NCBI GenBank assembly: GCA_001600495.1
Contig: BCKE01000063.1
Span: 163,165-227,164, forward strand
Length of the DNA stretch: 64,000 bases
Origin: Pilasporangium apinafurcum
Lineage: Eukaryota; Oomycota; Peronosporomycetes; Pythiales; Pythiaceae
Direction of reading: 5' to 3'
The notes under the pieces are model-generated. The model was not told the origin of the DNA, did not search any database, and was given only the letters and a program-made list of their open reading frames with translations. Positions 14,401-21,469 of the stretch are shown piece by piece. Within the stretch, counting starts at the first letter, position 1. Each line of letters opens with the position of its first letter. A program made the translations under genes and the position numbers.

Positions 14401-17400
14401 GTCACAAAGAGGATCAAATGTGACACGTATTCTTAAAGCGCCTGGGATATGCACAGCCCAATACTGATCCACTGAGTCAGCAAATGGATGAGCAGACTCG
14501 ACTATCTTAGAGTAAGAAGCATTTACATTCCCATCCATAATCAAGAATGGATCCAGCAAATGTTGAGCAGTCATGGACCCATTCACATATAGCTTCAGCA
14601 TCTCTTCTTCTTGAACAATTGCAATATGAGTCCATTCATTAACATCCAATTCGTGATTTACTGGATAAACATTTTCTTTGTCAGATCCGCATGCAATTTT
14701 GTATGTCAATTGACGCTGATCATTCATAAACAGGCCAAGATGGCTCCAAGGGGTGGCATGGACGGTATCATCCACTAATGTCTTGTTCCCTTTGTAGAAA
14801 ATCACTCCGCCAACCCCTTCATCAGCGAGAATGATCTCGAATATACCCGATTTCGGGTCAAATGTATGTTCACTAGTGGCACCAGAATTATTCCACCGAA
14901 TTTCTATGATCGTAGAATCGCGTATTGCGGTAACAATACCGGTTTCTTGTTCTCCGCTGTCGTCACCTGAACCTTTCCAATCGGGACCATGTCGGACTTC
15001 GTCGCCGACCTTCATCGCGTATAGTGACGAATCACTTGCAAGATATAGCCATAGCGTAAAGGAATGGTTCCACCGAACGCTTGTACTCTCTAAGCAAGGT
15101 GAAGTCAGACCTGGTGAATTTTCAGGCAAATATTGTGGACGAGTATTGTACATTTCGTCGTGTAGCACCCCTTGTTGGTCATAGCTCTGCGACGAACTGG
15201 TAATGGAAACGACACCATCGAGTTGAAATCCAACAGCAGCGATGAGTTGTTTTTGAAAAGCAAAAGCATCTGTGCCTTCGTTATTCTCATCGCCGGATTC
15301 CAAACTTGTATTTGGTTTCCCACCAACGAAACGCGACAGAAATACACTGAGGATAGATTGTGCAGCTTGACGTATTCGTAGTGAGTTGGACGATAATAAT
15401 CTCAAAATTTGCGCCAGTATGCGACTGTCATGTAGCAAATACGAATCTTCGACTTGATAATCCAGTGCACAGGACTTGAGTATCCCGATGATTAACGGCG
15501 AGCTCGAATTATCTAGGGACGGTACTGAATTTAACACTTCACTGAAACTCCCTAGGCACATACCGAATGCTTCAGCAATTTGTTGGCGAAGTGATTCGTC
15601 GCAGCCGCTTAGCCCGGTGTCAAAGTGCACACGCGAACCCAATACGGTGGACGTGTCAGCAATCTTTCTTACTAGAGTACTCTCAAGCGAGTAGGAGGCT
15701 GCAATAGCCTTCAACGTCGATGCAAAAGATTCCAATAGCAGGCACTGCAATCGCATACTGGAACAAAGTTTCAGTGTACGCATGAACACTTTAATACCTA
15801 GTACGCGACTTGTCGCTCGTCGATTGCGCTTGTTAATCACATGTCTAAGTTCTTCGACATCCACGTCACTCTGAACGAATTCAAGGACTTGCTCCGTTAC
15901 AGATTTCACCTGTCCGCGTTTCATTCGCTCACTCGAATTTCGTCGGTACTGAAATAGGTTTCTTAACTCCGTTGCAGCCTGTAACTCGTCTAAAAGGTTG
16001 TACCATTTGTCAAGTGGAGATTCAGACGGACTGGACTTCCCAATGGCATACCCGTACTTTGCCAGCAANCCCCACCGCCGTTTCGCACCACTAACGTAAG
16101 AAAATGATGCCGGTGTAAGCTCTAGGAGAAATTTTGCACGTTTCACCACATTTGTGCATAAAATCTGTAGAGCTTCTTCGGATACTCCTTTAAACGCAGA
16201 GGGTTGACGTCTCAGCCTTCGTGAGCGTCGCCGACGCGGAGATGCAGTCACATGAATACTTGCGTCTGCTGCATCACCTAGGTGAAACCAATCCCTCATT
16301 TTTTGAGCGTTCTTCCAGCCGCGAAGCATTTGTTGGGAGATATCAGATCGTAAATTTTGTGCAAATGCGTAAGCATCCATACCCCACATATTATGATGCA
16401 AGATTGCTGCCGCCACTGCACGAACCGCAGTATTGACACCGTCGTGCGAAAGGTTTTGAGATGCACTTGAAAAAGATGCTGAGTTCGGTAGTGTTCGTTG
16501 GCGAAGTGCCCCACTTCGTTCCATCAGCGCTCCAATGACTGCGGCGGCTTCTGAATCCTCTGGTGGGTTGGCAAAATCTTGAAGCAATTGGAGTACATTA
16601 GTGTTCTGATTATCTTCGGCACAGACACCACTTCTGAGCAAATCACTTTGTAAGACACGATCGTTCAATAGTTCTGTTTCGTCGATTGGAGCAAACAGAC
16701 TCCCATCCACCAGTACCTTCATACTTTCATCCACAATTTGCACAACGTTTTCCTGAAAGAAAACCATCCAATGCAAACGTAGGGACGATTTCTTTTCCAA
16801 GATTTCCCCTATTGCTGTGAACTTGAATCCCCAATCTGTATTGGAGCTATCTGAATGGAACAATACGTAGCAATGATCACTGTCAATGACTAGCGGAGCG
16901 TTCGTTCCAACTCCAGGCCAGTTGAACTCCAAGTCGCGACCAGAGTAGCACTGACTTCCATAAAAGGCACCTTGAGTTTTGTCTTTGTAAAAGGTAACGT
17001 AGTCGTAATTAAATTCTGTCCGACTCTGTGGATCAAATGTGATCGAGATTCGGCTCGCACCAGGAATACGAAGTTCAGTTGTCACGTCCATATTATTCTC
17101 ATACTCATGGGCCGACTCCATGACTTCCTGTTTTCTCCTCACAGATATGCCTTCAATGAGTTGCTCGCGTCGTGATGGCTCAATCATACCCACCAGGTTA
17201 TCCAAAAAGGTCATGAGTTTCAGCATTTTTGGGGTATTTACCTTGAGAAAATCATAATAGATGACCTCAAGCTGACGATCATTATTAGTACGATCTTCAT
17301 AGTTGTTGTCACAATTATTGTTCATCACCCCACTCTCATTTGCTGCAAATTGTGAGGTAAAGTCGATTCGTTTTCTCAAAAATGTGATACCACATGACAG

Positions 17401-20400
17401 TACCACAGGCGAAAGGATGCCAACAAACCCATTTTCCATGGCTTTTTCGACTTGACGCCAGTGCTGTTTTAGATCTGACGAACATATTTGAGTCGTTAAA
17501 TCAGCTAGCACACTTTGAAATCCGTCACAGAGCGCTCCAAAGACAGTAAAAGCAGTTCCGAGGACAGACTTGATGCTCGGGCCACTTGCTTCACCAACTT
17601 TTATAAATATTGCTTGAGCGATGCAATTGATAAGCGATACTAATTCTGCAGAAACAATTTCCTCGTCCGCCGATAAAACAATAGCCCCATTTTGCGCGCA
17701 AACACTGAAAATCTGTCGCTTTTGCGTTGCGATAGCGAGCTCGATGAGTTTTAAAACTTGGCTGACAGTTTCAGATTTTTCAAGAATTGAGGGCTGGATA
17801 GTATCGATTCGCGCAGATATATCGACCAAAAGTCGCACAATAATCGTCATGTCCGTATAAGATGATTTTCCCTTCTCCCACAAATGCAAATACTCAAGAA
17901 TACGTCCGAGCTGCTCAGACATGTTCGAATGGAAAATGTGAATAGAGGTAGTGTATAGGTCCAGCGCAGCAGTAACCACACGGATCCTATTGTCCTCCAT
18001 TGAGTCATGTTTACTTGGATCGGAGACAATGTTTAATACTCGGTGGATGGCATCATCACTTGGTCCCTTGTATTGAATTAACCCATTCAACGGGGTTGAA
18101 AGATCAGTTCGTAATAATTCTGATACTTTTTCCGTATTCCCACTGGATGTACGAATCAGAGCCTCAATATTAATAGTGAGAACGCTGAGACAGGCTTGGA
18201 GGCAGTAAATCTGAAATGGTGTAGCCTTGTTGGCCTTGAAGACTGAAGCAAATTCATTAATCAACGCCAGCAATACCGTGAAGCTAAAGACGCGAAGATC
18301 AGCAACAAACGGAATAGCCAATTCTCCCGCCTGCTCACTGAGAGATTCACTGATGTCACTTGCTGTAGCATTTCGATGCAGAAAGCTAAGCACACGGATA
18401 GCGATTTTCTCTTCATAAGTCGGCTGTGGAAATGCTTCTGGATCTGCAACAGCGCTTATATTTGTATCTTCGCACAGCAACTGATCCAATTGGAATCTTG
18501 CGCATGTGCTCGGAATAAGTGCTTCATTGAGTGATATTCTTTTCCCCGTGTTTTTATAAGATACCAAAGACGATTTCGAACTGTCAAACATCCAGATAAG
18601 ATTATTTCGTGCATCAAAGCAAGCTGCCGTTCCCGCAAACGCTCGCTTGAAGCATCCCAAGGCAGTTTTGTCTGGACCTACACAGCTCTCACCATCCGCT
18701 CCCTTGCATAATCCCGTTTCACAGTCAAAAACTACTCCATGGAAGGTAGTCAACCCAGCTGTAGTTGCTGAAGACGTGTCAGTGCTCCCTGATCCTAAAT
18801 CTTGGAGAAACATACAGATTGATCCTCCATTCGTGTAGCATATCGGCATGGCAATACTCAACGAAGTCACGTGTAATTCCATCTTGAGAATGTTCACGAG
18901 AAAGCTCACATACGCTTGACATTGATTTTGTTTAATACTTATCTCAAATGATCGAACAAACGAAAGGATGTGGCCAGCAGTGGAACTCGTCTTCGGTGAA
19001 AAAACTTGCACTTGAAAGCGATCAGCACTCATTTCCAGTTCATAAATAAACGCGCCTTCTGTGATATAGGAATACAACGGCTTTGTGAACTTCATTGCTA
19101 CCACAGATCCATCACACTCGGGAGAGCTCTCTAACACAACCACATCCGTAACATGTAGGTCGTATGGAGATACTCGAATCAACTCGCGTGGCTGACGTTT
19201 CTTGAGGCTTTGACCAGTTGACAAAACATCTTGTGGACACAACAAACTCAGATATAGCCAATCACCACAAAAAACGAGACTTGACATATAGATAGAATCG
19301 CTTCTATCTACGTATCGGCTGATCCGATCTCCATACTTGAGCACTTCACACTCCAATCCCGCTTGTCCCTCAACAGAGTAGAGAAGTATCAACGTTGAGC
19401 TATCTGTCTGCATAGCTGGTGGAGAGTCGCTGGATGCTAAAACACCAGATAATATCTCTGGGGAGTACAAAATACCGTCCTCTTCTCCGCCAAAGCCGTC
19501 ATCTTTAGGAGTATTCCCAATCCTTTCGCAAAGATTCAACAACGCTTGTTCGCCAAGTGATTCAAACGATCCATAAAAAGCTCGATAGATATGTATGTCT
19601 TCGTTTGACATGTCGATAGATTGCAAGTACTGCTCTTTCCATTGTGGAGGGGGAAGTTGAAAACTATCATTGTCTTTGAAAATCCAAAATCCCTCCACTT
19701 CTCCAACAGAAAATGAGATAAACAACGAAAAATCAGCTAGCGTTGTCACTAGGCCCTCCAGCGTTTCTGTTACAAACACTTGGTGGACTATTTTGGCTGA
19801 TTGAGTATTTTGCGCACGGACCAGATCTTCTCGGGCAACCGCAGTGACATCTCTTCCAGATCCGTACATCAGATTCGTAAACGTTCTCTTTCGCTTCAAC
19901 ACGTGTGCATACTCTGCAGCTGTGCGTTGAGCATAAATTCTTCCGGCAATCGTAAAGTTCAGTCCTGTTCCAACCTTTACGAGGCCCTTTCTTAAGCTCC
20001 AAACATATATAAAGCTTCCATCGGTTGCAATAGATGACAGGAGTTGATGACTGGCGCGCTCGTTCACGTCTGTGGCACCATCATCTGTATTTGCAATCGT
20101 TTTAAGAGGAAATTGTTGCAATAAAGATCCATCTTCGAGTGTGCCCAATTTGTAATCGAGTCGATAAGTTTCCAGTTGATCAACGAGACTGTTGGCCCAT
20201 GAAGTAAACGAACGTCCCTGCAAAACACCACTGGATTGAGCTTTATTGTCAATGCTGCCATGAACTATCTCGTTGACGAAGTCCAGCAATAAGCCTATGC
20301 GACCACTGCTCACACCAAATGCGAGTAAGAGCAGCATCAGTACCTGTTTCTGACTAGCTGTGAGATCTTGTTCCTGCAAAAGACTACGACAGAACTCATG

Positions 20401-21258
20401 TGTGTCTGACACGAGTGCATCTTCAGCTGAATTAGCGTCAACCTCGCGCAAAACAAATGGCGGAAAGTCAATGACCGTCTGAACAATCGCAAGAATGCCA
20501 TTCTCAAAGAAACGTGGATTGATTTGGCGGAAATCACGGAGCATTTCCAGTTGGACGCGATACGAACTCACCGAGAACAAACTCGCGGGCGAAGTCCCAG
20601 AAATTGCATGAGCACTCTCGCGCCGACTGAGCGCGTTACGGTTTCCAATCTCCGGTGATGATGATATTCTCGATGTCACAGACTGGCGGTCAGTGGATGT
20701 GGAACTCGCTGATCGTTGCTGTTGCTTGATAGTTGCAGATAATGTTGCAACGTAGTCTGCCACAATCTCTGCCCGCTGCATACGCAAGCGGTCACTGGCG
20801 ATTGTCTCAGCTGAGTGTTGTTTAAGTGCGTTCCCAACCAAGTCTGAAAGTCCATTATTGCCGACTGTGTTATCGTCGAAGTTTGAAGAAGACGACGATG
20901 ACGAGGTAGTTGAAGACGAGCCCGATGCACCACGATCTTCAGTTAGGGGACTCTCGACGCGCATGTGCTTCGTGAACAATTGTACTCGTGCAGCGTCGAC
21001 CACTTGCCTCATTTCTTCAAGTGAAACTTCATTCGTTCCAGAGACATTCACAACGTCTTCCTCCAAGCTGGGATTGGAGACTTTACCGAGCATAACTAGT
21101 TCCTGGTATTTCTCGGTGACAAAGGCTTGATCATGCAGCAACGTGAACGGGACGCCTTCGCGCCATATACGCGCAGACAATCGCTCGCTATTACCGCCGC
21201 CAAGAAAGGTAGAGGTAGCATCCGCATCCTCACTTGATTTCGATCCCTGTGCCCCCAT
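5413..21258 (-). CDS. Giant HECT-type E3 ubiquitin ligase with CUB-like repeats (5281 aa)
   Basis: A single uninterrupted frame of 15.8 kb. I start at the ATG at 21258 because it gives MGAQGSKSS, an N-myristoylation-type terminus; the frame stays open to an ATG at 21360. Approximate residues: CUB-like modules at 1378-1483, 2253-2376, 2764-2876, 2947-3056, 3373-3486 and a partial one at 3828-3906, each beginning near ES-x-HP and ending near WGFK; MIB/HERC2-like beta modules near 2076-2150 and 3912-3980; LamG/concanavalin-like folds near 2060-2235 and 4030-4200; SH3-like 3139-3203; SPRY-like 4296-4410; UBA-like 4433-4476; HECT about 4889-5281. The thioester cysteine is C5236 in AHTCF. It would transfer ubiquitin from an E2 through this cysteine. 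CUB folds are usually extracellular, so here they are probably intracellular binding modules. One N (16069) makes residue about 1730 unknown. HECTD4/HERC-like in style, but no orthologue is claimed. Confidence 0.95.
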   Translation of the reverse strand: MGAQGSKSSEDADATSTFLGGGNSERLSARIWREGVPFTLLHDQAFVTEKYQELVMLGKVSNPSLEEDVVNVSGTNEVSLEEMRQVVDAARVQLFTKHMRVESPLTEDRGASGSSSTTSSSSSSSNFDDNTVGNNGLSDLVGNALKQHSAETIASDRLRMQRAEIVADYVATLSATIKQQQRSASSTSTDRQSVTSRISSSPEIGNRNALSRRESAHAISGTSPASLFSVSSYRVQLEMLRDFRQINPRFFENGILAIVQTVIDFPPFVLREVDANSAEDALVSDTHEFCRSLLQEQDLTASQKQVLMLLLLAFGVSSGRIGLLLDFVNEIVHGSIDNKAQSSGVLQGRSFTSWANSLVDQLETYRLDYKLGTLEDGSLLQQFPLKTIANTDDGATDVNERASHQLLSSIATDGSFIYVWSLRKGLVKVGTGLNFTIAGRIYAQRTAAEYAHVLKRKRTFTNLMYGSGRDVTAVAREDLVRAQNTQSAKIVHQVFVTETLEGLVTTLADFSLFISFSVGEVEGFWIFKDNDSFQLPPPQWKEQYLQSIDMSNEDIHIYRAFYGSFESLGEQALLNLCERIGNTPKDDGFGGEEDGILYSPEILSGVLASSDSPPAMQTDSSTLILLYSVEGQAGLECEVLKYGDRISRYVDRSDSIYMSSLVFCGDWLYLSLLCPQDVLSTGQSLKKRQPRELIRVSPYDLHVTDVVVLESSPECDGSVVAMKFTKPLYSYITEGAFIYELEMSADRFQVQVFSPKTSSTAGHILSFVRSFEISIKQNQCQAYVSFLVNILKMELHVTSLSIAMPICYTNGGSICMFLQDLGSGSTDTSSATTAGLTTFHGVVFDCETGLCKGADGESCVGPDKTALGCFKRAFAGTAACFDARNNLIWMFDSSKSSLVSYKNTGKRISLNEALIPSTCARFQLDQLLCEDTNISAVADPEAFPQPTYEEKIAIRVLSFLHRNATASDISESLSEQAGELAIPFVADLRVFSFTVLLALINEFASVFKANKATPFQIYCLQACLSVLTINIEALIRTSSGNTEKVSELLRTDLSTPLNGLIQYKGPSDDAIHRVLNIVSDPSKHDSMEDNRIRVVTAALDLYTTSIHIFHSNMSEQLGRILEYLHLWEKGKSSYTDMTIIVRLLVDISARIDTIQPSILEKSETVSQVLKLIELAIATQKRQIFSVCAQNGAIVLSADEEIVSAELVSLINCIAQAIFIKVGEASGPSIKSVLGTAFTVFGALCDGFQSVLADLTTQICSSDLKQHWRQVEKAMENGFVGILSPVVLSCGITFLRKRIDFTSQFAANESGVMNNNCDNNYEDRTNNDRQLEVIYYDFLKVNTPKMLKLMTFLDNLVGMIEPSRREQLIEGISVRRKQEVMESAHEYENNMDVTTELRIPGASRISITFDPQSRTEFNYDYVTFYKDKTQGAFYGSQCYSGRDLEFNWPGVGTNAPLVIDSDHCYVLFHSDSSNTDWGFKFTAIGEILEKKSSLRLHWMVFFQENVVQIVDESMKVLVDGSLFAPIDETELLNDRVLQSDLLRSGVCAEDNQNTNVLQLLQDFANPPEDSEAAAVIGALMERSGALRQRTLPNSASFSSASQNLSHDGVNTAVRAVAAAILHHNMWGMDAYAFAQNLRSDISQQMLRGWKNAQKMRDWFHLGDAADASIHVTASPRRRRSRRLRRQPSAFKGVSEEALQILCTNVVKRAKFLLELTPASFSYVSGAKRRWXLLAKYGYAIGKSSPSESPLDKWYNLLDELQAATELRNLFQYRRNSSERMKRGQVKSVTEQVLEFVQSDVDVEELRHVINKRNRRATSRVLGIKVFMRTLKLCSSMRLQCLLLESFASTLKAIAASYSLESTLVRKIADTSTVLGSRVHFDTGLSGCDESLRQQIAEAFGMCLGSFSEVLNSVPSLDNSSSPLIIGILKSCALDYQVEDSYLLHDSRILAQILRLLSSNSLRIRQAAQSILSVFLSRFVGGKPNTSLESGDENNEGTDAFAFQKQLIAAVGFQLDGVVSITSSSQSYDQQGVLHDEMYNTRPQYLPENSPGLTSPCLESTSVRWNHSFTLWLYLASDSSLYAMKVGDEVRHGPDWKGSGDDSGEQETGIVTAIRDSTIIEIRWNNSGATSEHTFDPKSGIFEIILADEGVGGVIFYKGNKTLVDDTVHATPWSHLGLFMNDQRQLTYKIACGSDKENVYPVNHELDVNEWTHIAIVQEEEMLKLYVNGSMTAQHLLDPFLIMDGNVNASYSKIVESAHPFADSVDQYWAVHIPGALRIRVTFDPLCDIDKSTGFVRIYKDERFDECWGEGEYSGKYHDPERNFPGAQSNRSRGRRNAGIDIQKPVQNAIEVFSDQFWVYFHNEGSTSGWGFRLLASPEFPIVESQNESSIWSPCLNAYPFYFGEPPSRVLMAKASKCWINQPKVLNYACSEADLIAEIQSTCPGPENVPVLVPNERTLHILGLIRTCSETSFSQNLIATPENIGNLMFLAFSDTVSVEVRCGSMKVMTDLAAHLSPEVMNAQFTRAFPAINGTFLEFLMMCLSNSLNVWRKYDDEVRELHDIRNNLQQENEQFADGMLKLQISSESETSLIAGYISLARRMSEHFSWREALVYWINSSMEPVKSWDRAMDLFPSETIGHVLAIFALFGGTYDGVYIGGRVRCCVNIDGKESIESGFLVQFCLRNETRVARVLFDCDRSRLIDVPVGDVMYLNDEKHVELSHFLRGMISSASELRQAYERILQLNVEASHHYGIFKPKTTRNEMVEVLESEHPYSRGEDMTYPLSFAGANEIVIYFDNMSYTAGPNDYIQFVKRNKKTGAEEEYWGEEKYFGDHFPGAGNIPPLRITASSVDVRFHTESSSNVPLEWGFKLTAHAYEEVLTLPPEVPPSIVVSAFNDIRARCLKSLNLLFGLEKNKEIVHSFAPLLPLLTKLANAPTDGRPTRSSPKSQIFESKHPYSNSVMEYMAVTFSGASMLHVTFDPQSQTELGCDYLCFFKDKSLTDRWGAYQYSGVGDAANWPGVGERPPLTIPSDSFTLLWCTDASNVDWGWKFTVNAEFPSVYPLTLSLEQLNKTSYHMFEILNEKMLHQRIPFGEEFDGFEKALNADEVTRCLWVKDPVRDLIYWRNKAREMTDGIQSNQRKYRVIESGGVNVYKDRSDTAEVVRELAVGDEFVVLEHKSGWLKFVCDDIEGWIWHRSGEKLHVVSADSFMKREDLLVLGIDDAQLESSHTVIEMDDSNPERELLTHFYSQFSFEGLKEQTKRFHSFAYDCHRALATKSAREAILEFFSCRLQHEPIRLDELGSVEEVLLLLSHYFLQEEQELRYDNESHLLSALGSRLEQCILDKANQVAAQQLLMRCTELLQAAPQILPKGRGAMRILESTHPYHDNMDEYWVVSIPGAKKIKVVFDPRSKSESGCDWIAFYKQGSNRTETFGETQYGGRGGSETWPGCGGREPLIIDAESFEVYFHSDSSQNDWGFKLYAIGIFDEDDTFINVETSGKTMETTVALLAMYCWILSIASSLATHLLPGDEIYEFLYSYELIQTLAFCLEEFPQRIKIYILQIVINLTQNLKAFHRLPCFVVERVRDILNAQLRAQYETEERVESKSQYLQVLVQCSLALDLAIDSGHYVRIADDQYSMPISGSLDERIRSRYWASEELIPAGLHQFEISVKKLTGTIVVGIAEGVSDSEQPKFFIQWSDTGIKSCVGDDHFSDIAAIGSPLREGDVLSIQLNFNLRILVVRKNRMLAAVICGQSGCESASSWHALDLLIKANKFRVAVVVTDPTDQIDFRMLYCSPIALLPTPVHRSWYTQLVDAVGMMLDFRENRMSNVIAKESRHPFLTEGKKTSRDTVHVPGAIALEIRFDKRTKLPADDKIRFYDNQGENDPKFTFTGLNGDVEEDKHPHLFSSEASRRGTLLRAGDHVVRSLDWEYGNEDGGAGSIGTVLEVVAWEGDAGSALRIRWEVTGNENVYRFGAKGRYDIQALRLTVQPFSSLVINGDSLLYEIESGSTTQSALNLSSQITDFCGSVGLTGSTAVVLDLDPETSKLNFGDDYTLEFWLYIDSDTIQLPDSLDGDAGMELVRISGSDSRFSLVVSIDRHKKFVLTAHADSLSMNGSTTTLDDSVDMSKAVVDEWIHVAFVWCGSKALLYQNGQLAYSSRCKQREQLRHIPLASIQFGEHYFASQLKPLHGHLCDVRIWDVALQMEQVRSHANGLEGADRGNRPTSMQSGTPRQLKSALSPLIVPPSPPRSPSRAFVVPPHMKKFVTTNRTGKDLVAVRLNGFVSTSPPTEASRLDDVVYFEAHALTTGKMSIGWIWKHAKLSGRDIMVGEDPHSFGIEPAQRLSHFAGTINKAPAGQADDNTGIASPRASGGGTFFSDIFSRNGDIIGCAFERKTLNMLFYINGELVATTDLHSTTAAYNDRFDQSATSDDHVNGFDKLVEEMFSIGFSRQVSEESVAASGAADVSTAVNWLLSERPLTPRRGGTQISSPKSPIRRSDSALSSPFSPRHHSSTRAESNTFSVIDAVHQGGFAPAASLGHQGAQAIAWNFGQRPFRHIPKYQAEEMQTVSVLEACGISETDIQFEIFDYGVTKWEPVVYRHKVQEFTPRVVGWWKLDEGSGMVANDASGNDQIGRICVASPASAADDSRRQDEDVWDDGCIPDIVAAKRNQEGSSPFFSSHDQSKKDEIQYWGYKFFVIPHFSLESIGRRRFHANTIRLAEGSNGFLSRHDQQLVKYVNKIAQTKQLTVNQLLRVTWGEIAPDEEEMLRWPVLMEITTAQVVGSSISDGKEELTIRALTRAGDAHDRLARRFKVLQEFNALIHRVLPYVGFRSPSVGTTTSLAENGNQVLLHQLMAEHRFRMFYLVKRAVWEDAIGRTNDSAVAFELTLNRVKAMRHRATGKVDLEGRYTLFSQAFRQLNTLDGGHFRRAENIYHVQFLGENAQDAGGPYRETFAQYCEELQSGQLPLLLTTSNAQHNVGIGREKWILNPGATQPMLLQMYEFLGKLLGASIRSKHYLPLHIALLVWKKLVGECVTVEDLAAMDTMIVNSMQKMRTIDQLGVTDEMFEDVVMETFTTLSADNRVVELKAGGASIPVTFATRCEYADLVERYRLQEFDDQIAAVFRGLAKVVPAKLLSCFCGSELEQLVCGSPEIDVDLLQRCTEYSSCNASDEHIVWFWQVLRNFSHDERSAFLRFVWGRSRLPANEKEFPQLFKLQSFSKQQPGRSADLYLPIAHTCFFSVELPIYSCEQVLRDKLLYAIYNCQEIDADGDSVAANQLGWEE

Positions 21259-21469
21259 TACTTCCAGGAACAATGGGGGGAAAGAGAAAGGAAATATGCA
21301 GGTACATTGAAGTAGCCCAGATACAATGTGGAACGTTCCACAAATGATGTGAGACCTCATCTGAAATTGTGCTCCTCCTCGCGTTATACAATTTTTCTAT
21401 CAAAATGGGGTATAATTCCCCAATCTCGGCATGAAAGTCTACTCACCCATTATCCCAGCAGAAGCGTAG
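21259..21469. promoter_or_regulatory. Head-to-head intergenic region between HECT ligase and phospholipase B-like gene
   Basis: Only 211 bp separate the chosen starts of the two divergent genes, so their upstream control elements must overlap. It contains an inverted repeat at 21406-21422 with arms TGGGG and CCCCA around TATAATT. I see no experimentally defined promoter motif. If the ligase begins at the upstream ATG (21360) the shared space shrinks to 109 bp. Confidence 0.4.
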
